Assembly: GCF_007747995.1 (NCBI RefSeq)
Contig: NZ_CP036276.1
Span: 1,789,001 to 1,853,000 of the forward strand
DNA length: 64,000 bases
Direction of reading: 5' to 3'
From: Symmachiella dynata
GTDB lineage: Bacteria; Planctomycetota; Planctomycetia; Planctomycetales; Planctomycetaceae
The notes below the pieces were generated by a model. The model was not told the DNA's origin and did no database searches. It was given only the letters and a program-made list of their open reading frames with translations. Positions 63,491 to 64,000 of the stretch are shown here, one piece after another. The translations under genes were made by a program, and so were the position numbers. The stretch's first letter is position 1, and every line of letters starts with the position of its first letter.

Positions 63491-64000
63491 CAACATATCG
63501 AATAACGGGTGCCACTGGCGGCTCGTCCCAATCCTGTTCGGCACGGAATTTGCGCCATGGGATATGGTAGTCGATAAAACTGCCAATTTGACGGGGAGGC
63601 GCCCTGTGGCCAGGAAGAAAGCGAAGCGGGTTTCCGATGCGGATTTGACCGGACTGAAATATCTGAAACGAATCTCTTCGCTGCTCAAACGCTTGCGGCC
63701 CGTCGGCTGCGAACGGGACAAAGCCGGCAATCGTGACTTGTTTTTTGATCAGTATTGCGGGTTGATGCTGCTGTCTATGTTCAACCCGATCGTCACTTCG
63801 CTGCGCGGCATGCAACAAACCAGCCAGCTCAAAAAAGTGCAACGCTTGCTCGGTTGCCAACGGGCTTCGCTGGGTTCGTTGTCCGAAGCGGCACGTGTGT
63901 TTGACCCGGAATTGCTGCGGGAAATCGCCGGTGAACTGCTCCAGCGCGCTCCGCAACGCGCCGACTGCGACCCGCGGCTGAAAGACTTTGCGCAGACCTT
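63491..64000 (+). mobile_element. Left part of an IS4-family insertion sequence
   Basis: Defined only by the transposase gene that starts at 63606. The left end must lie between the rhomboid stop and the transposase start, but the terminal inverted repeat and target duplication cannot be set without the right end, which is outside the window. Boundaries are therefore approximate. Confidence 0.5.
63606..64000 (+). CDS. IS4-family transposase, N-terminal part, cut by window edge
   Basis: The first 131 complete codons of a gene running off the window. The segment ADLTGLKYLKRIS, then GCERDKAGNRDLFFDQY, then MFNPIVTSLRGMQQTSQLKK and CQRASLGSLSEAARVFDPEL, is the N-terminal region I know from IS4-type transposases of planctomycetes. 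The DDE catalytic residues lie in the missing part. GGAGG lies 6 nt before the GTG at 63606, which sets the start; an ATG at 63564 in the same frame is less likely. It is intact as far as seen, so the copy may be active. Confidence 0.75.
   Translation, partial: MARKKAKRVSDADLTGLKYLKRISSLLKRLRPVGCERDKAGNRDLFFDQYCGLMLLSMFNPIVTSLRGMQQTSQLKKVQRLLGCQRASLGSLSEAARVFDPELLREIAGELLQRAPQRADCDPRLKDFAQT

Noticed and set aside
1-64000. CRISPR arrays, restriction-modification, toxin-antitoxin or other defence islands
   Set aside because: No regular short direct repeats with spacers and no recognisable defence genes were seen; the hairpin clusters at 57.4 and 60.9 kb are palindromic, not CRISPR.

Overview
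The window looks like a chromosomal segment of a planctomycete (Planctomycetota, probably Planctomycetaceae-like). Families that are typical of the phylum occur together: a DUF1559 prepilin-like protein, two pairs of PSD1/planctomycete cytochrome c proteins with DUF1501 proteins, many Tat- or Sec-exported enzymes, a TPR/SPINDLY-type glycosyltransferase next to a sulfotransferase, and an IS4-type transposase. No rRNA, convincing tRNA, CRISPR array, phage or classical defence island was found. The species is not determined here.

Layout. 1-9.1 kb: a truncated DUF6807 protein, a LysR regulator divergent from a DUF1559 protein, a small lipoprotein, an exported esterase, and the first PSD1/DUF1501 pair. 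9.3-21 kb: a dense signalling block with four stand-alone receiver proteins, two paralogous REC-fronted histidine kinases, a large membrane PAS kinase, and between them an exported protein built from about eight PxDVY repeats. 21.5-27.7 kb: exported enzymes (Tat-exported DapA-like aldolase/lyase, serine hydrolase, beta-propeller protein, esterase). 27.9-34.2 kb: the second PSD1/DUF1501 pair and an exported agmatine-deiminase-like protein. 34.3-38 kb: a small zinc-ribbon protein and a sigma-54 activator with a degenerate receiver, divergent from an MFS transporter. The intergenic region between activator and transporter holds a near-perfect -24/-12 promoter and two matching inverted repeats.

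38.4-46.2 kb: a zinc-motif protein, a large lipoprotein with a clear intrinsic terminator, an HDOD-REC-GGDEF diguanylate cyclase, an EAL-like/HDOD protein, and a TrxR-like ferredoxin-NADP reductase. 46.2-53.3 kb: Lhr helicase with an MBL hydrolase, an SDR, a Gdx-type SMR exporter, a kinase-like small protein and a head-to-head overlapping small ORF. 53.3-57.2 kb: an apparent operon of sulfotransferase, FkbM methyltransferase and TPR-GlcNAc transferase. 57.2-64 kb: a 240-bp nested palindrome, a TPR-like membrane protein, an RluA-type pseudouridine synthase, an FAH hydrolase, a second palindromic cluster, a Gfo/Idh/MocA oxidoreductase, a rhomboid protease and the start of an IS4 transposase.

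The best candidates for undescribed biology are the PxDVY-repeat protein with its kinase neighbours, the self-contained sigma-54 switch with an apparently unphosphorylatable activator, and the two nested palindromic intergenic elements. All functions are read from sequence motifs and remembered family features; no database search was run.
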